36,618 bases of DNA from Spirosoma endophyticum (GCF_900112365.1 NZ_FOLQ01000023.1:52782-89399); one strand, 5' to 3'; positions 7,410 to 16,465 are shown, counted from the first letter of the stretch. Made by a program: numbers and translations. Notes: generated from the letters alone by a model not told the origin.

Positions 7410-8666
7410 ATGGCAACTCTCTTACTTGACCACCTGCGGTCCGTCTTTACAACGCAAGCGGTGGATGAACTGGCCCGCGCAACCGGCGAACAGGCGACCC
7501 TAACCCAAAAAGCCCTGGACGGCCTACTGCCTGCTTTGACGACTGGCGTCATCAACCAGGCTCAGACGCGTGAAGGAGCCGCCACGCTCTATCGGTTGTT
7601 GACCAGCACGCCCTTTGCGACCGATCCCAGTGTGGGACAACTGGTCGATGCGGATAGCCACCGCCAGCAGGCCGTCAAATCGGGTACGGCCCTGTTGGGC
7701 CAGTTATTTCCGGACCGGCCGGATCGATTAGCCAGCTCAACCGCCGAGTACAGTGGGGTTAGTTTGGGATCAGCCACAACCCTGACGGGCCTGGCGATGT
7801 CGATTCTGATGGGTTTTCTACATCAGCAACTCATTACTCACAAACTAACCGAGGCTCAGCTGGCCGCGCAGCTGCGGAGTGAAACCGATCCCGTCCGATC
7901 GGCGATACCGGCCGCCCTGGCGGGTATGCTGGGTTGGTTGATCGGCCCGCCTGCCCCTCGTCCGGTGAACCCAGCCTTTCCCCCTTCGGGGATTACCCAA
8001 GCCCATCGGGAGGAGGATAATGAGCAGGCCGCTGGCTTTCCCTGGCTGCGGTGGCTGCTGATTGGGGCCGGGTTATTATTGCTACTCTTTTTGTTGATGC
8101 GCAGCTGCAAGGGCGACAAAACCGAAACGACTACGGAAAGCCAACCCCGTCAGGAGTCTACCACGAGCGTAGCGAGTGATACGCTGGCCAGCGATCTGGA
8201 CGGCAATGCACCGGACGTGCGGGTGGCCGTTGATCTGCCAGGGGGGCGTAAATTAAGCCTGGTTAAAAAATCATTTACCTACTCGCTGGCGCAGTTTTTA
8301 GCCACCAAGGGTGGCCAGGTGCCCAAGGTATTTACGTTCGACAACCTAACGTTCGAGACGGACTCCGCCCGAATTACGGCCCAGGCCCGTCCTAACGTGG
8401 ATGATCTGATTCAAATTATGAAGGCCTACCCGAGTCTGCATATCCGCATCGAAGGCAACACCGATAGCACCGGGGACGACGCGATCAACGATCCCTTGTC
8501 GGGCGACCGAGCGGATGCCGTTAGGCAGGCGCTCCTGGCGGGCGGCATTGAGGCTAGTCGGGTGACCACCCGGGAACGGGGGGACAGCAAGCCTTTAGCT
8601 AGCAACCAAACGGCGGCGGGTCGCCAGAAGAATCGTCGCATCGATGTAGTGATTACTAAACTCTAG
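7410..8666 (+). CDS. DUF937 - transmembrane - OmpA C-terminal protein
   Basis: 418 aa. Residues about 5-175 are a helical DUF937-like region (LARATGEQATLTQKALDGLL, then TGLAMSILMGFLHQQL). A single membrane helix at about 212-230 (WLLIGAGLLLLLFLLM) is followed by a Thr/Ser linker. Residues about 305-416 form an OmpA-like peptidoglycan-binding domain: FTFDNLTFETDSARI, IRIEGNTDSTGDD and GRQKNRRIDVVI cover the conserved core, including the RxxNRR segment. The topology places the DUF937 part in the cytoplasm and the OmpA part in the periplasm, so the protein could link the inner membrane to the cell wall. It closes the stress cluster; a 20-bp hairpin follows its stop. Confidence 0.9.
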   Translation: MATLLLDHLRSVFTTQAVDELARATGEQATLTQKALDGLLPALTTGVINQAQTREGAATLYRLLTSTPFATDPSVGQLVDADSHRQQAVKSGTALLGQLFPDRPDRLASSTAEYSGVSLGSATTLTGLAMSILMGFLHQQLITHKLTEAQLAAQLRSETDPVRSAIPAALAGMLGWLIGPPAPRPVNPAFPPSGITQAHREEDNEQAAGFPWLRWLLIGAGLLLLLFLLMRSCKGDKTETTTESQPRQESTTSVASDTLASDLDGNAPDVRVAVDLPGGRKLSLVKKSFTYSLAQFLATKGGQVPKVFTFDNLTFETDSARITAQARPNVDDLIQIMKAYPSLHIRIEGNTDSTGDDAINDPLSGDRADAVRQALLAGGIEASRVTTRERGDSKPLASNQTAAGRQKNRRIDVVITKL

Positions 8667-8677
8667 CGGATCAGACT

Positions 8678-8729
8678 ACCATTACCCTTTGCCAAACAGG
8701 TAGCTGTCCGTTTGGCAAAGGGTAATGGT
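8678..8729 (+). terminator. 20-bp perfect stem-loop after the OmpA-like gene
   Basis: ACCATTACCCTTTGCCAAAC (8678-8697) and GTTTGGCAAAGGGTAATGGT (8710-8729) are perfect complements around a 12-nt loop, starting 11 bp after the stop codon. The flanks lack a clear T run, so a stabilising 3'-end hairpin is also possible. Confidence 0.7.
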
Positions 8730-9127
8730 GGTTGGTTTCACATTCTCTGTACGCCGGGTCAAACCACGAAAGAGCTAGTCGTGCTATTGCTATTCTGGCC
8801 ACAACTAGGTAGCCGTCAGTACACAACCAGTGTTCGGCTCGTAAAGCCCTTTACACCCAACTAAGGGGGCTTGCTTGAAGCGCGTGAGGGCAAGATGGTG
8901 GCCACGCGGCACCACTTTAGTGCGAATCGATTTCATGTGAATACCTTGGGTATTACCTAACCATTGTATACCACGCTATTTAGTAAGATAGATTATAGAC
9001 TACGCCGAAATGGGTAGCTGCCAATGGGAACGATCTGGCTCATCTACTGGCTTAATCAGACCATCCTGTTACAAAAAAACGCCCGGTTATTAGGTAGGTA
9101 AGATGAACGGACGTGAGTAGCTCGAGG
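8730..9127. other. intergenic region with no recognised gene
   Basis: About 400 bp between the hairpin and the end of the membrane protein gene at 9128. I see no coding frame with sensible composition, no RNA gene and no clear repeat. Confidence 0.5.
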
Positions 9128-9517
9128 TTATTTTATTCTGGGTGCTCGATGAGCCCGGAACCAGGCATTACTTTGGGTAGTAAATAAGAGCCACAGGGCA
9201 ATCAGTGAAAAGAGCGTCGAGATCAAATCGATCACCGTCGCTCCGGGATGCAGCCTGTAGGCCGTCGAAAACGAGAGTAGTGAGCTAAGTAGACCTAAAC
9301 CGATCACACCCGCCAGAACAAATCTGGCCCAATTGACTCCCCGGTGAACCAGACGCAGGAGTCCATAAACCAGTACCGTTCCCAGCAGCACCCCCACCAC
9401 GCTGCCCACCGAATAACTACCCGAAAAAGCATACCCCAGTCCTTCGATGCCAACACAAAACACTACCAGGCGTAGGGCATTCAACAGATCGGTCGGACGG
9501 CGCTCGAGGGCAGGCAT
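9128..9517 (-). CDS. small multi-pass membrane protein, 129 aa
   Basis: I do not recognise a family. Four hydrophobic segments are visible: about 12-30 (LRLVVFCVGIEGLGYAF), 35-57 (VGSVVGVLLGTVLVYGLLRL), 63-86 (WARFVLAGVIGLGLLSSLLS) and 95-115 (VIDLISTLFSLIALWLLFT). Short charged loops follow a positive-inside pattern, and the tail is basic. Such small four-helix proteins are common orphans in Cytophagales. The start is ATG at 9517. The gene stands alone on the minus strand between rightward genes. Confidence 0.65.
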   Translation of the reverse strand: MPALERRPTDLLNALRLVVFCVGIEGLGYAFSGSYSVGSVVGVLLGTVLVYGLLRLVHRGVNWARFVLAGVIGLGLLSSLLSFSTAYRLHPGATVIDLISTLFSLIALWLLFTTQSNAWFRAHRAPRIK

Positions 9518-9705
9518 AGTGTTGCACGGTGGAGTAATCCGTGGTAAGGATAACCAGCAATGACCGTTTAAGTTACGTTTTTTTGCTTAACCCGTAGACT
9601 AATCCCATCTACTAAAAAAAGCGTACAGAGCTGTACCAAAGCGTTCAGACTGCCGTGCTTCCTGAGTAGCTACTCCCATACCGTTATTAACCACCCACCA
9701 ATGCC

Positions 9706-10158
9706 ATGAAACTTAACGAACGAATTGCCCACCAGATAGCAGGAACGACCCTTAGCCCCGTATTGGTTAAAGGTTTTTTTCAAACAGCCCCCCATTATCA
9801 TCAGTGGGGCTTGGCTCACCAGATCGATCAAGGCTCACTGGCGCAACTCAACGCCACCGACCTGTTTGAATTTTACCTGCGGTTTTACCTGACAAGTCGC
9901 CACAAGACCCTGCAAGCCGTTTTGCGGGAAGTCCGTGTCTTTGTTAAGAACGATGCGAATGCGGCTCATCATTTAATTGTCTATTCCCTGGAAGATACCC
10001 GCCAGCACTTACTCACTCTGGAATGGTATGAATTACTGCCCCGCCTAGAGGGGGCCAGGGAGCAGATTTTGGCGTTGATTCCGGACGTAGCTGATCAGGT
10101 ACGCCCCCGGGTCGTTGGTTATTTAGAAACGTCTTATCGACCAATAAACAGAACATAG
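9706..10158 (+). CDS. hypothetical soluble protein, 150 aa
   Basis: I do not recognise a family. The protein is mostly helical and rich in His, Leu and Gln. It has LNATDLFEFYLRFYLTSRHK in the middle and ends with LETSYRPINRT. There is no signal peptide or membrane helix. A tiny one-helix membrane protein begins 37 bp downstream in the same direction, so the two may be co-transcribed. Confidence 0.7.
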   Translation: MKLNERIAHQIAGTTLSPVLVKGFFQTAPHYHQWGLAHQIDQGSLAQLNATDLFEFYLRFYLTSRHKTLQAVLREVRVFVKNDANAAHHLIVYSLEDTRQHLLTLEWYELLPRLEGAREQILALIPDVADQVRPRVVGYLETSYRPINRT

Positions 10159-10195
10159 GACCGGAGTACTGGTGTAAACCCAAAAAAAGTCATTC

Positions 10196-10342
10196 ATGAG
10201 TAAGTCCCCTAGACTACTACGAGCCGTTTTAATCATCGGAACCATTATTGTATTGATTTTACTGGTTAGTTCGCTACTTAAGTACGAGTCATTGGCGGCT
10301 TTCATTTTACGGGGAATTGACCAGCTTAAGGCCAGAAAATAG
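10196..10342 (+). CDS. one-helix membrane microprotein, 48 aa
   Basis: A short open frame starting at ATG 10196 and ending at TAG 10342. A basic N-terminus (MSKSPRLLRA) leads into a clean hydrophobic helix (VLIIGTIIVLILLVSSLL), followed by a short amphipathic tail ending KARK. The layout is what a real small inner-membrane protein looks like: positive N-terminus, 18-20 residue helix, charged tail. It lies 37 bp after the 150-aa gene. Function is unknown. Confidence 0.5.
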   Translation: MSKSPRLLRAVLIIGTIIVLILLVSSLLKYESLAAFILRGIDQLKARK

Positions 10343-10454
10343 GGCGTAACCGGGTGGCCATTCGTCCGACTAGTGGTTTGGAATGAATCAACACGCTGGT
10401 CGGACTTCCACCGAATTAATTTATCATTTACTGTATCGCTAACAAACGTATCAT

Positions 10455-10544
10455 ATGTCTCATCGTCAAGACAAGAATCGCTTAATCGCCCTGGCTCTAC
10501 TCCTTCTTGGACTGCTGGCCTTGGGCGTCTACTGGTGGTCGTAG
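10455..10544 (+). CDS. possible membrane microprotein, 29 aa
   Basis: ATG at 10455 opens a 29-residue frame: basic lead MSHRQDKNR, then the hydrophobic helix LIALALLLLGLLALGVYWWS and the stop TAG. The layout repeats that of the 48-aa microprotein 110 bp upstream. There is no clear ribosome-binding site, but these are often absent in Bacteroidota. The short length makes a chance frame possible. Confidence 0.35.
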   Translation: MSHRQDKNRLIALALLLLGLLALGVYWWS

Positions 10545-11046
10545 CCGATCCTTTGGTGAAAGTGGACTTGTTAGATTCACTAGCTATCAAGTTAGGCATG
10601 ATCTACCGTGGCGTACCCTCTGTCTGGTGGTATAAGTCTCTATGAAGACAAGCTAGTAGTCCACCCGCGGGAGAGGCTCTGATGACTTTAGAAAATGGCG
10701 GTAAGTCAATCCGTTGCTAAAGCCTCACGAAACGTTACCGTTCCAAGCCTATCCGTTTACTCAGTCTCTGTTGATGAGTACGCAAACGTTTATTCAGTGG
10801 CCGGACTGCCATTTATATAGTTCCTTATCTTAACTGTCCGTTTAACATACGTGACAACGCTTTACTAGTTAATTACGCCCCATCCTATCTCCGCCAATAT
10901 TTGTACCAGTAGCAAAAGAAGTCCCCTTATTACTAAGGTAGACCAGCCTGTAGTTTGACTTAATAGGCCTAATGCTAACTTAGTAGCACTTCATGAAAAG
11001 AATAGCCTCGAAAAGGGGTTAGCCGTTTAACCTCATCCTCGTGTGT
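10545..11046. other. intergenic region with no recognised gene
   Basis: About 500 bp upstream of the lipoprotein gene. It has no convincing coding frame and no RNA gene. It probably contains the promoter of the gene at 11047. Confidence 0.5.
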
Positions 11047-11835
11047 ATGAACAAGACGCTCTACTTACTAGCTCTCTGGCTGTTGACCACTTCTTGCGCT
11101 AGTCTGCGCCAGCGAGACGATACCACCCAACTCAACCAAGTCTTTCAGATTCCCCGCCAGCAGGAACTCTATGCCTATGCTAAAAAAGGAGGGGTCAAAA
11201 CCAAAACGCTCCTTCATCCGGCTAAAGCGGCCCTCTACCAGAAGCATGACACCCTTTACGTGGAGTTTCTCGCCGAGACACTACGCCCCACCGACGCGGA
11301 TCCCAAATCCCTCGATCAATCCGATTCGCTGGCCATTTTTTTTCTACACTACAACCCCACCCTGAAGAAGATTGAAGAAAAAAGCCCCTGGTTTCGGTAT
11401 CAAACGACAGGTCTCGACGTAGATCTGTTCACCCTGCCCTTCAAGTACCGGTTTAAAACGGCCGATCAACCCGGCCAATTAGAAGATAAACTAAACGTGG
11501 GTATTCACATCGGGGGACGCTACGATTTAGGTCGGTATCGCACCGTCTATTTTCGTCGGAACCATCGATCTGAGATATCGACTTTCAGCCTAGGACTGGG
11601 CGGTTTTTTCTGTGTAGGTCCGGCCAAAGTAGACCCCTTTAGTACCTTAGGACGACTACAGGATGAATACTATGGGTTGGGCCTCAATTACGGGTTGGCC
11701 ACGACCCTAAGTATAGGCAACTTCTCGGCCGGCTTGGCGCTAGGTCTTGAACAACTAGCCGACCGGAACCGAAATCTGTGGATTTACCAACATAAACCCT
11801 GGTTAGGCGTGACGTTCGGCATAAATCTAAATTAG
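11047..11835 (+). CDS. lipoprotein, 262 aa, unknown function
   Basis: The signal MNKTLYLLALWLLTTSC ends in a lipobox-like LTTSC, so the mature protein would begin at Cys17, lipid-anchored. I prefer ATG at 11047; a GTG two codons earlier (11041) is also in frame. The body has alternating strands. From about residue 150 there are Gly- and aromatic-rich stretches (FSLGLGGFFCVGP, YYGLGLNYGLATTLSIG, FSAGLALGLEQL) that read like amphipathic outer-membrane strands, and the protein ends LGVTFGINLN. It may therefore be a surface or outer-membrane-associated protein. No family name is assigned. Confidence 0.8.
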   Translation: MNKTLYLLALWLLTTSCASLRQRDDTTQLNQVFQIPRQQELYAYAKKGGVKTKTLLHPAKAALYQKHDTLYVEFLAETLRPTDADPKSLDQSDSLAIFFLHYNPTLKKIEEKSPWFRYQTTGLDVDLFTLPFKYRFKTADQPGQLEDKLNVGIHIGGRYDLGRYRTVYFRRNHRSEISTFSLGLGGFFCVGPAKVDPFSTLGRLQDEYYGLGLNYGLATTLSIGNFSAGLALGLEQLADRNRNLWIYQHKPWLGVTFGINLN

Positions 11836-12154
11836 TAAAAGCCTATGGATGACTGGCTCCGCGTTTGTAAACTCCTAACAAACAAAAAGCTATTCTCTAA
11901 TCAGAGTTGATTTGGGTCAAGTTATAATGAGTTCCGGGAGAAGCTCCTGTTCGCTAGCCTTAAACGAGCGTTCAACATTTTAACAAGCTTGTCAAGCCTT
12001 TCTAATCCGAACTTGTATCGCAGTCTTTTAGTCTTTAGTCACTAACTTGCTAAAATATGTTTACAAACCGAGATAAATCCTGAAAGTACCTAATTCGCTT
12101 CTTCAGTAAGCCTCAGTAAGCAGCGTGTATACTTTTACAGATTTTGGTCAGTTG

Positions 12155-12185
12155 TTGGAACTGTCAACTCCATGATTTATCTTTA
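12155..12185 (+). promoter_or_regulatory. candidate Bacteroidota promoter of the 12205-13085 cassette
   Basis: TTGG at 12155-12158 and TATCTTTA at 12178-12185 are separated by 19 bp, close to the -33 TTTG / -7 TAnnTTTG pattern of the Bacteroidota housekeeping sigma factor. The ATG is at 12205, giving a very short leader. A small direct repeat CAGTAAGC occurs twice just upstream (about 12104-12121). Confidence 0.4.
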
Positions 12186-12204
12186 ATTATAAAGCACAGC
12201 TTAA

Positions 12205-12462
12205 ATGAGCACACCCAGGAAAACTCGGTCTGATAAAAAGGTAGGAAGTATAGAAAAAGAACTAGGCGTTAAACTGTATGGCGCTGACGGACGAAAAGTT
12301 CGTAAAGATAAAACGTTGGGTGAAGTTCGTAAAATCCAGCAAGCTGACTTAACAGACGATCAAAAAATTGCCTCGAAGCGACAAATAAAAATTCATCCAA
12401 AAACGAAAACTGCGGATCTCAATAAAGTACGTCAGGCCGTCAAAAAGGTTAGTGGCAAATGA
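12205..12462 (+). CDS. small lysine-rich protein, first gene of two-gene cassette
   Basis: 85 aa, strongly basic: Lys and Arg make up about a third of the residues, spread along the whole chain. The core reads KELGVKLYGADGRKVRKDK and then LGEVRKIQQADLTDDQKIAS; the tail is KVRQAVKKVSGK. There is no signal peptide. The stop codon overlaps the start of the next gene in ATGA (12459-12462), a sign of translational coupling. Small basic first genes of this kind can be nucleic-acid-binding partners or antitoxins. That is inference; I recognise no antitoxin fold such as RHH, AbrB or HTH. Confidence 0.75.
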   Translation: MSTPRKTRSDKKVGSIEKELGVKLYGADGRKVRKDKTLGEVRKIQQADLTDDQKIASKRQIKIHPKTKTADLNKVRQAVKKVSGK

Positions 12463-13085
12463 AGGAGCCAGCAGCCTATAACGATAACGTTTTTATTAAC
12501 TGCCCCTTCGATTCAACTTACAAACCGCTATTTTGGGCAACTATTTTCACGATTCAAGACTGTGATTTCACGGCTAGATGTGCCCAAGAAGAAGACAACG
12601 CTGGGGATGTACGAATCACGAAAATTATTAAAATTATTGATGAATGTAGATACGGCATCCATGATATATCCAAAGCAGATCTAGATCAGAACTCTCTACT
12701 TGCCCGTTTTAACATGCCGTTGGAGTTGGGCATTTTTATTGGAGCTCATCATTTTGCTCCTTCTAAAAGCTACAACAAAAACAAGCGTTCAATGGTCATG
12801 GATATTGAGCCTTATCGGTATCAGAAGTTCATTTCTGATCTAAGCGGTCAAGATATAAAGGCCCATGGATCAGAGGTTAGTCGTGTTGTACAAAACATTC
12901 GGGACTTTTTAGCTACGAGTTCCCGTCGTAAGTTGCCGGGATCGGCTTACTTGACTCAACGGTATGAAACCTTCCAAGCTAAATTACCTGAAATATGCGC
13001 ACAACTAACTTGGACGGTAGAAGACCTAACCTTTATCGACTATGTGAACTGCGTTACGGCTTGGATTGAAGACAATAAGGTATAG
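12459..13085 (+). CDS. deoxyribosyltransferase/TIR-like fold protein, second gene of cassette
   Basis: 208 aa. The N-terminal NVFINCPFDSTYKPLF (10-25) gives a beta-strand followed by a CPFD turn. Next come the helix WATIFTIQDC, then FTARCAQEED, ITKIIKIIDECRYGIHDIS (52-71) and RFNMPLELGIFIGAHHF (83-99). The order of a CPFD loop, an HDIS strand end and a MPLELG segment with Glu89 matches the layout of nucleoside 2-deoxyribosyltransferase-like and TIR-like folds. In those, an acidic residue after the second strand and a Glu in ELG act on nucleotides or NAD. Sequences with FINCPFD and FNMPFELG recur in bacteria as unnamed proteins; this is my recollection, not a search. It is coupled by a 4-base overlap to the small basic gene upstream. 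Nucleotide or NAD cleavage is inferred only. Confidence 0.8.
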   Translation: MKEPAAYNDNVFINCPFDSTYKPLFWATIFTIQDCDFTARCAQEEDNAGDVRITKIIKIIDECRYGIHDISKADLDQNSLLARFNMPLELGIFIGAHHFAPSKSYNKNKRSMVMDIEPYRYQKFISDLSGQDIKAHGSEVSRVVQNIRDFLATSSRRKLPGSAYLTQRYETFQAKLPEICAQLTWTVEDLTFIDYVNCVTAWIEDNKV

Positions 13086-13162
13086 CGTCTGGATGCCACC
13101 GAGGATACTTCTTTTCAGCATATAAACTGTCCATCAAGGTCACAACTTAACTGAAAACGCTG

Positions 13163-13187
13163 AACCGTTTAAATGAACGGTTTTATT
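13163..13187 (+). terminator. intrinsic terminator of the two-gene cassette
   Basis: AACCGTT (13163-13169), a 6-nt loop and AACGGTT (13176-13182) are followed directly by TTATTG. It sits 78 bp after the stop codon at 13085 and fits a standard stem plus T-rich tail. Confidence 0.6.
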
Positions 13188-13288
13188 GAACGTAAAAAGA
13201 GCTGTTTCTGAGCCCTTCCCTCATACTCGGTTATTACTCATTTTAACGTCCGTTTCGTTTCAAAACAAGACATAGGCAAAAACAAGTT

Positions 13289-16200
13289 TTATCGATTCGG
13301 TTTTGCTTTCTCTTGGTTTCCTTTCCCTAAATGAATCATCGGCTTGGCCTGGCTACCCCGGATCGTCATGGGAATCCCGAAGATGCCAAAAGGGGGAAGA
13401 CCCAAGCGAAACTTCAGATCCAGACGGCCGTCTAGCCCTACTTTCCCTTCGATCCGCGGACGAAAGCCCGCAACTCTTAATTTGGTCCGCTCAATCGTCA
13501 GGATACTGTGAGCGATCGTTGACTTAAGCGCAATTCCCGATACGTCCGGATTCCGAATATCGTGTCCGGTTTTACTGCTAACCGACCCAAACAGGCGAAA
13601 TCCGTTCAATTTCACCTGGCGAACGGCTAAAACCCCACCACCCGTTAGCGAGCTATAAACAGGTTGCATGTTGGCATCCAGATTGCCCCCCAGTTGATAG
13701 TCGAGCGATACCAACCCCTCGGCCTTGTCTGCCGAGGTGGCTAAGGCCCGGAAAAGAGCAATCTCAGTATAAGCCCGCTTGATGTCAAAATCGCGGGCCT
13801 GGATGTGATAGGCAAACTTGGCGCGGTTAGGCGCTAGCGGCTGGTAACGAAGATCCATCACCACGGGTGCCCCAATCAAGCTAAAGCCCGTTTGTTGCAG
13901 GCTCAAATGACCACTGTCGACCCGCATCTGAGCATGAGCATCCTGAAGAGCCAAGCCCTTATAAGTCACTAACGTAGCCGATGCATCTAGATCAATGGCC
14001 AGATTACTCGGAACCAGCACTACGCCTGAAGATTGAGTGGCGTGGGCAACTGGTCGCTTTGAGCGGTTGGGGTGCTTTCGGGCGGTTGATGTATCAGCAA
14101 AGGCCATAAACTCATCCACGTTGATGGCCCTACTGCTGAGACTAAAATGGCCACGCAAGGGTGCCCGAGGCTTTGTAGCATACGAAACCATATTGGTTAG
14201 GTATCCTTTTAGGTCTACCATTGATGAACCGTAGCTGGTCCTGAATTGATCAAACCACATTTTCTCTTGCTTGAAGCGAAACAAGCCGGATCGGATCCAA
14301 AACGGCCGGGGAAATAAGTCGGATGACAGCTGGAGCCGATTAATCTGGATCGTGCCCTGATTAAACAGCCGGTCATATCGTCCGGCCAGCGCGTCGCGTT
14401 CGTTACCCTGCAGGGACAGATTGGTTTTAATGGTGCCTTGGAGTTGATAGCCGGGCAAGGCCACCAACTGATAGAGTTTGCCCACGTCGAGGGTCCCTCG
14501 GGAGGTAATGGCATAGGTCAGATTATCAAAATTGCGCAGCTCCGCCTGGAGCCCGAAGGGCTGTCCCGCAAACCAGAATGAGAAGGGCTGGATGGAGACC
14601 TGTAGCGAACGCAGGGTGGGGGTTCGGCTGAGGACATGAGCTAGAACTTGAAGCCGCTCAATTGGACGAGGATAATACGGGGTCTGCAGCGTACCATTCC
14701 TCAGCCGAAGCGTAGCCTGGGTAACAGGAAACTGGCGTTTGGTAGGCTGGTAGGGACCCTTCGTACGGGCCTCAATGGCCAGCTCCCCGGCCAGCTTAAT
14801 TCGTTTATCCAGGGGATAGAAGGAGGGAATATCCGCTAAATGGAGTTGGGCACTGAGTTGGGCATCAATGATAAGATCATGGGCGTTTCGAATCCGGGCA
14901 AAGCCACTGAGCCCATTAGTCAGGGCTTTAGCCTGCAGATGTTCCAGGACCAGTTGGGCATGCCGGTAGTCACTGTCGGGACAGCCCGCATTTAAGGTAA
15001 AAGTAATATCCCGCAAGGGTTCTGGCAGCGCGGTGTACTTTAGATAGCCATGCTCTAGGGAAGACGTTAAGCTAAACCGCGGTATGCGGCGAATAACTCG
15101 CTCCTGCTTCCGTAGGCTGGTCTGTTTGAGGATCGTAGCGTACTGACCGTCGGCTTGGAAATTTAAGCGAACGTGTCCTTTGACATCCACCGAGGGGATG
15201 CCCAGGGCTTTGTCCCACTTTTCCAAGTCAAGGTCAGTACTTACCCTGGCGTAAATGGTGGGTTGACTGTAGCCATTGACCCGCAAGCGGGCATTAAAAA
15301 AGTCTTTCTCAACACTAAAATGGAGCGAGTCCATAACCAGATTTAGTTTTTCCGGATTCAGATTCGGCAGCCTAAGGGTCAAATCAAGCCATAGGTTACG
15401 CACGGGGGCCGGGGCCTTTTGGTAAGCAATAGAGCCGTTGCGGAGGGTTGCCTGGAATTGGAGAGTGGGTTTGGCATGGATGACCTCACTGTAATGGCCT
15501 ACTAGTGAGGCCGAGAAAGCACCCAGCCCCTTCACCTGAGTTTTTTGCGCCCACGGTAACAGATCCGGGGGCAAGGCCGTGGTAAAGTTTTGCAAATCGG
15601 TTTTAAGGGACTGGAATCTAAAATCCATGGTATAGCCCTCACGTAGAAAGGCCAGTTTTCCTCGAAACTGAATAGGGAGTCGATTGAGCCGGAGCTCATT
15701 TTTAGCGAACACCAACACCAGCGAGTGGGTATTGATATTGGTGATTAGATTAGCATCTACTCGTTTTCCCAGGACGTAGGGCTGTCGATTGTAGAACAGA
15801 TCAACCGAATCGATATGGGTATTGGACTGTAAATCAAAAACCGCTTTGTCTAGATCACCTTTTCCCTGGTAATTGACTCCCTTAGCCCGGATCAGCATCG
15901 GAATGGATTGATCATTGTAGACAATATTAGTTCGATCCAGTTGGATATGATTGATGGTCAAGGCTGTTCCAGGGCTATCGTTAGTCGGAGCCGTTGAGGA
16001 CTCGGTAGGGCTTTTATAGACATTGTAATTGGGCCGCCCTTGGGCATCAATCTGTACATTGATCTGCCCATCCGCCAGAAAGATTTTGTCAATCACGATG
16101 CGCTCCTTGAACAAGCTAGCCAGATTAACCCCCAGGCTAATCTGTTTGGCCATAAGCAAGGTATCCTGCTCAAAAGGGGCCGACCCTTGGAGGCGCACCT

Positions 16201-16423
16201 CAACCAGGGTTAGCGTTAGATCGGGGAAATGTGCGAAAAAGGAAAGTGTGGCGTGGGCAAATGTTAATTTTCCGCTCAAATGGGTTTTAGTCCAGCTAGT
16301 GAGTTTCTGGGTAATGAATCCGGGAAACAGGAAGGGCAACAGGCTAACGAGTACAAAAAGTGTCCCTAGACCTAAACCAAGGCGTTTGAGCAGTGTCGTA
16401 GCAGATTTGGGGATCAGTTTCAT
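13289..16423 (-). CDS. AsmA-like family protein, 1044 aa
   Basis: The N-terminus has a single membrane helix (LGLGLGTLFVLVSLLPFLF, about 16-35). It is followed by the AsmA start pattern: FITQKLTSWTKTHLSGKLTF, then ATLSFFAHFPDLTLTLVEV and LLMAKQISLGVNLASLFKE. The rest is a long array of beta-strands typical of the repeating-beta-groove proteins (AsmA, TamB, YhdP). The AsmA C-terminal region at about 900-1000 includes GGGVLAVRQVKLNGFRLFG, and the protein ends in LPPFGIFGIPMTIRGS. These proteins span the periplasm and are linked to lipid transport to the outer membrane or to outer-membrane assembly. The length is normal for Bacteroidota members. It appears to be a single-gene unit, and a role in phospholipid transfer is inferred from the family. 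Confidence 0.9.
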   Translation of the reverse strand: MKLIPKSATTLLKRLGLGLGTLFVLVSLLPFLFPGFITQKLTSWTKTHLSGKLTFAHATLSFFAHFPDLTLTLVEVRLQGSAPFEQDTLLMAKQISLGVNLASLFKERIVIDKIFLADGQINVQIDAQGRPNYNVYKSPTESSTAPTNDSPGTALTINHIQLDRTNIVYNDQSIPMLIRAKGVNYQGKGDLDKAVFDLQSNTHIDSVDLFYNRQPYVLGKRVDANLITNINTHSLVLVFAKNELRLNRLPIQFRGKLAFLREGYTMDFRFQSLKTDLQNFTTALPPDLLPWAQKTQVKGLGAFSASLVGHYSEVIHAKPTLQFQATLRNGSIAYQKAPAPVRNLWLDLTLRLPNLNPEKLNLVMDSLHFSVEKDFFNARLRVNGYSQPTIYARVSTDLDLEKWDKALGIPSVDVKGHVRLNFQADGQYATILKQTSLRKQERVIRRIPRFSLTSSLEHGYLKYTALPEPLRDITFTLNAGCPDSDYRHAQLVLEHLQAKALTNGLSGFARIRNAHDLIIDAQLSAQLHLADIPSFYPLDKRIKLAGELAIEARTKGPYQPTKRQFPVTQATLRLRNGTLQTPYYPRPIERLQVLAHVLSRTPTLRSLQVSIQPFSFWFAGQPFGLQAELRNFDNLTYAITSRGTLDVGKLYQLVALPGYQLQGTIKTNLSLQGNERDALAGRYDRLFNQGTIQINRLQLSSDLFPRPFWIRSGLFRFKQEKMWFDQFRTSYGSSMVDLKGYLTNMVSYATKPRAPLRGHFSLSSRAINVDEFMAFADTSTARKHPNRSKRPVAHATQSSGVVLVPSNLAIDLDASATLVTYKGLALQDAHAQMRVDSGHLSLQQTGFSLIGAPVVMDLRYQPLAPNRAKFAYHIQARDFDIKRAYTEIALFRALATSADKAEGLVSLDYQLGGNLDANMQPVYSSLTGGGVLAVRQVKLNGFRLFGSVSSKTGHDIRNPDVSGIALKSTIAHSILTIERTKLRVAGFRPRIEGKVGLDGRLDLKFRLGLPPFGIFGIPMTIRGSQAKPMIHLGKGNQEKAKPNR

Positions 16424-16465
16424 TTCCGTTGGCCAGGCGCCTGATTGAGATATTGCGCCTCCTAA

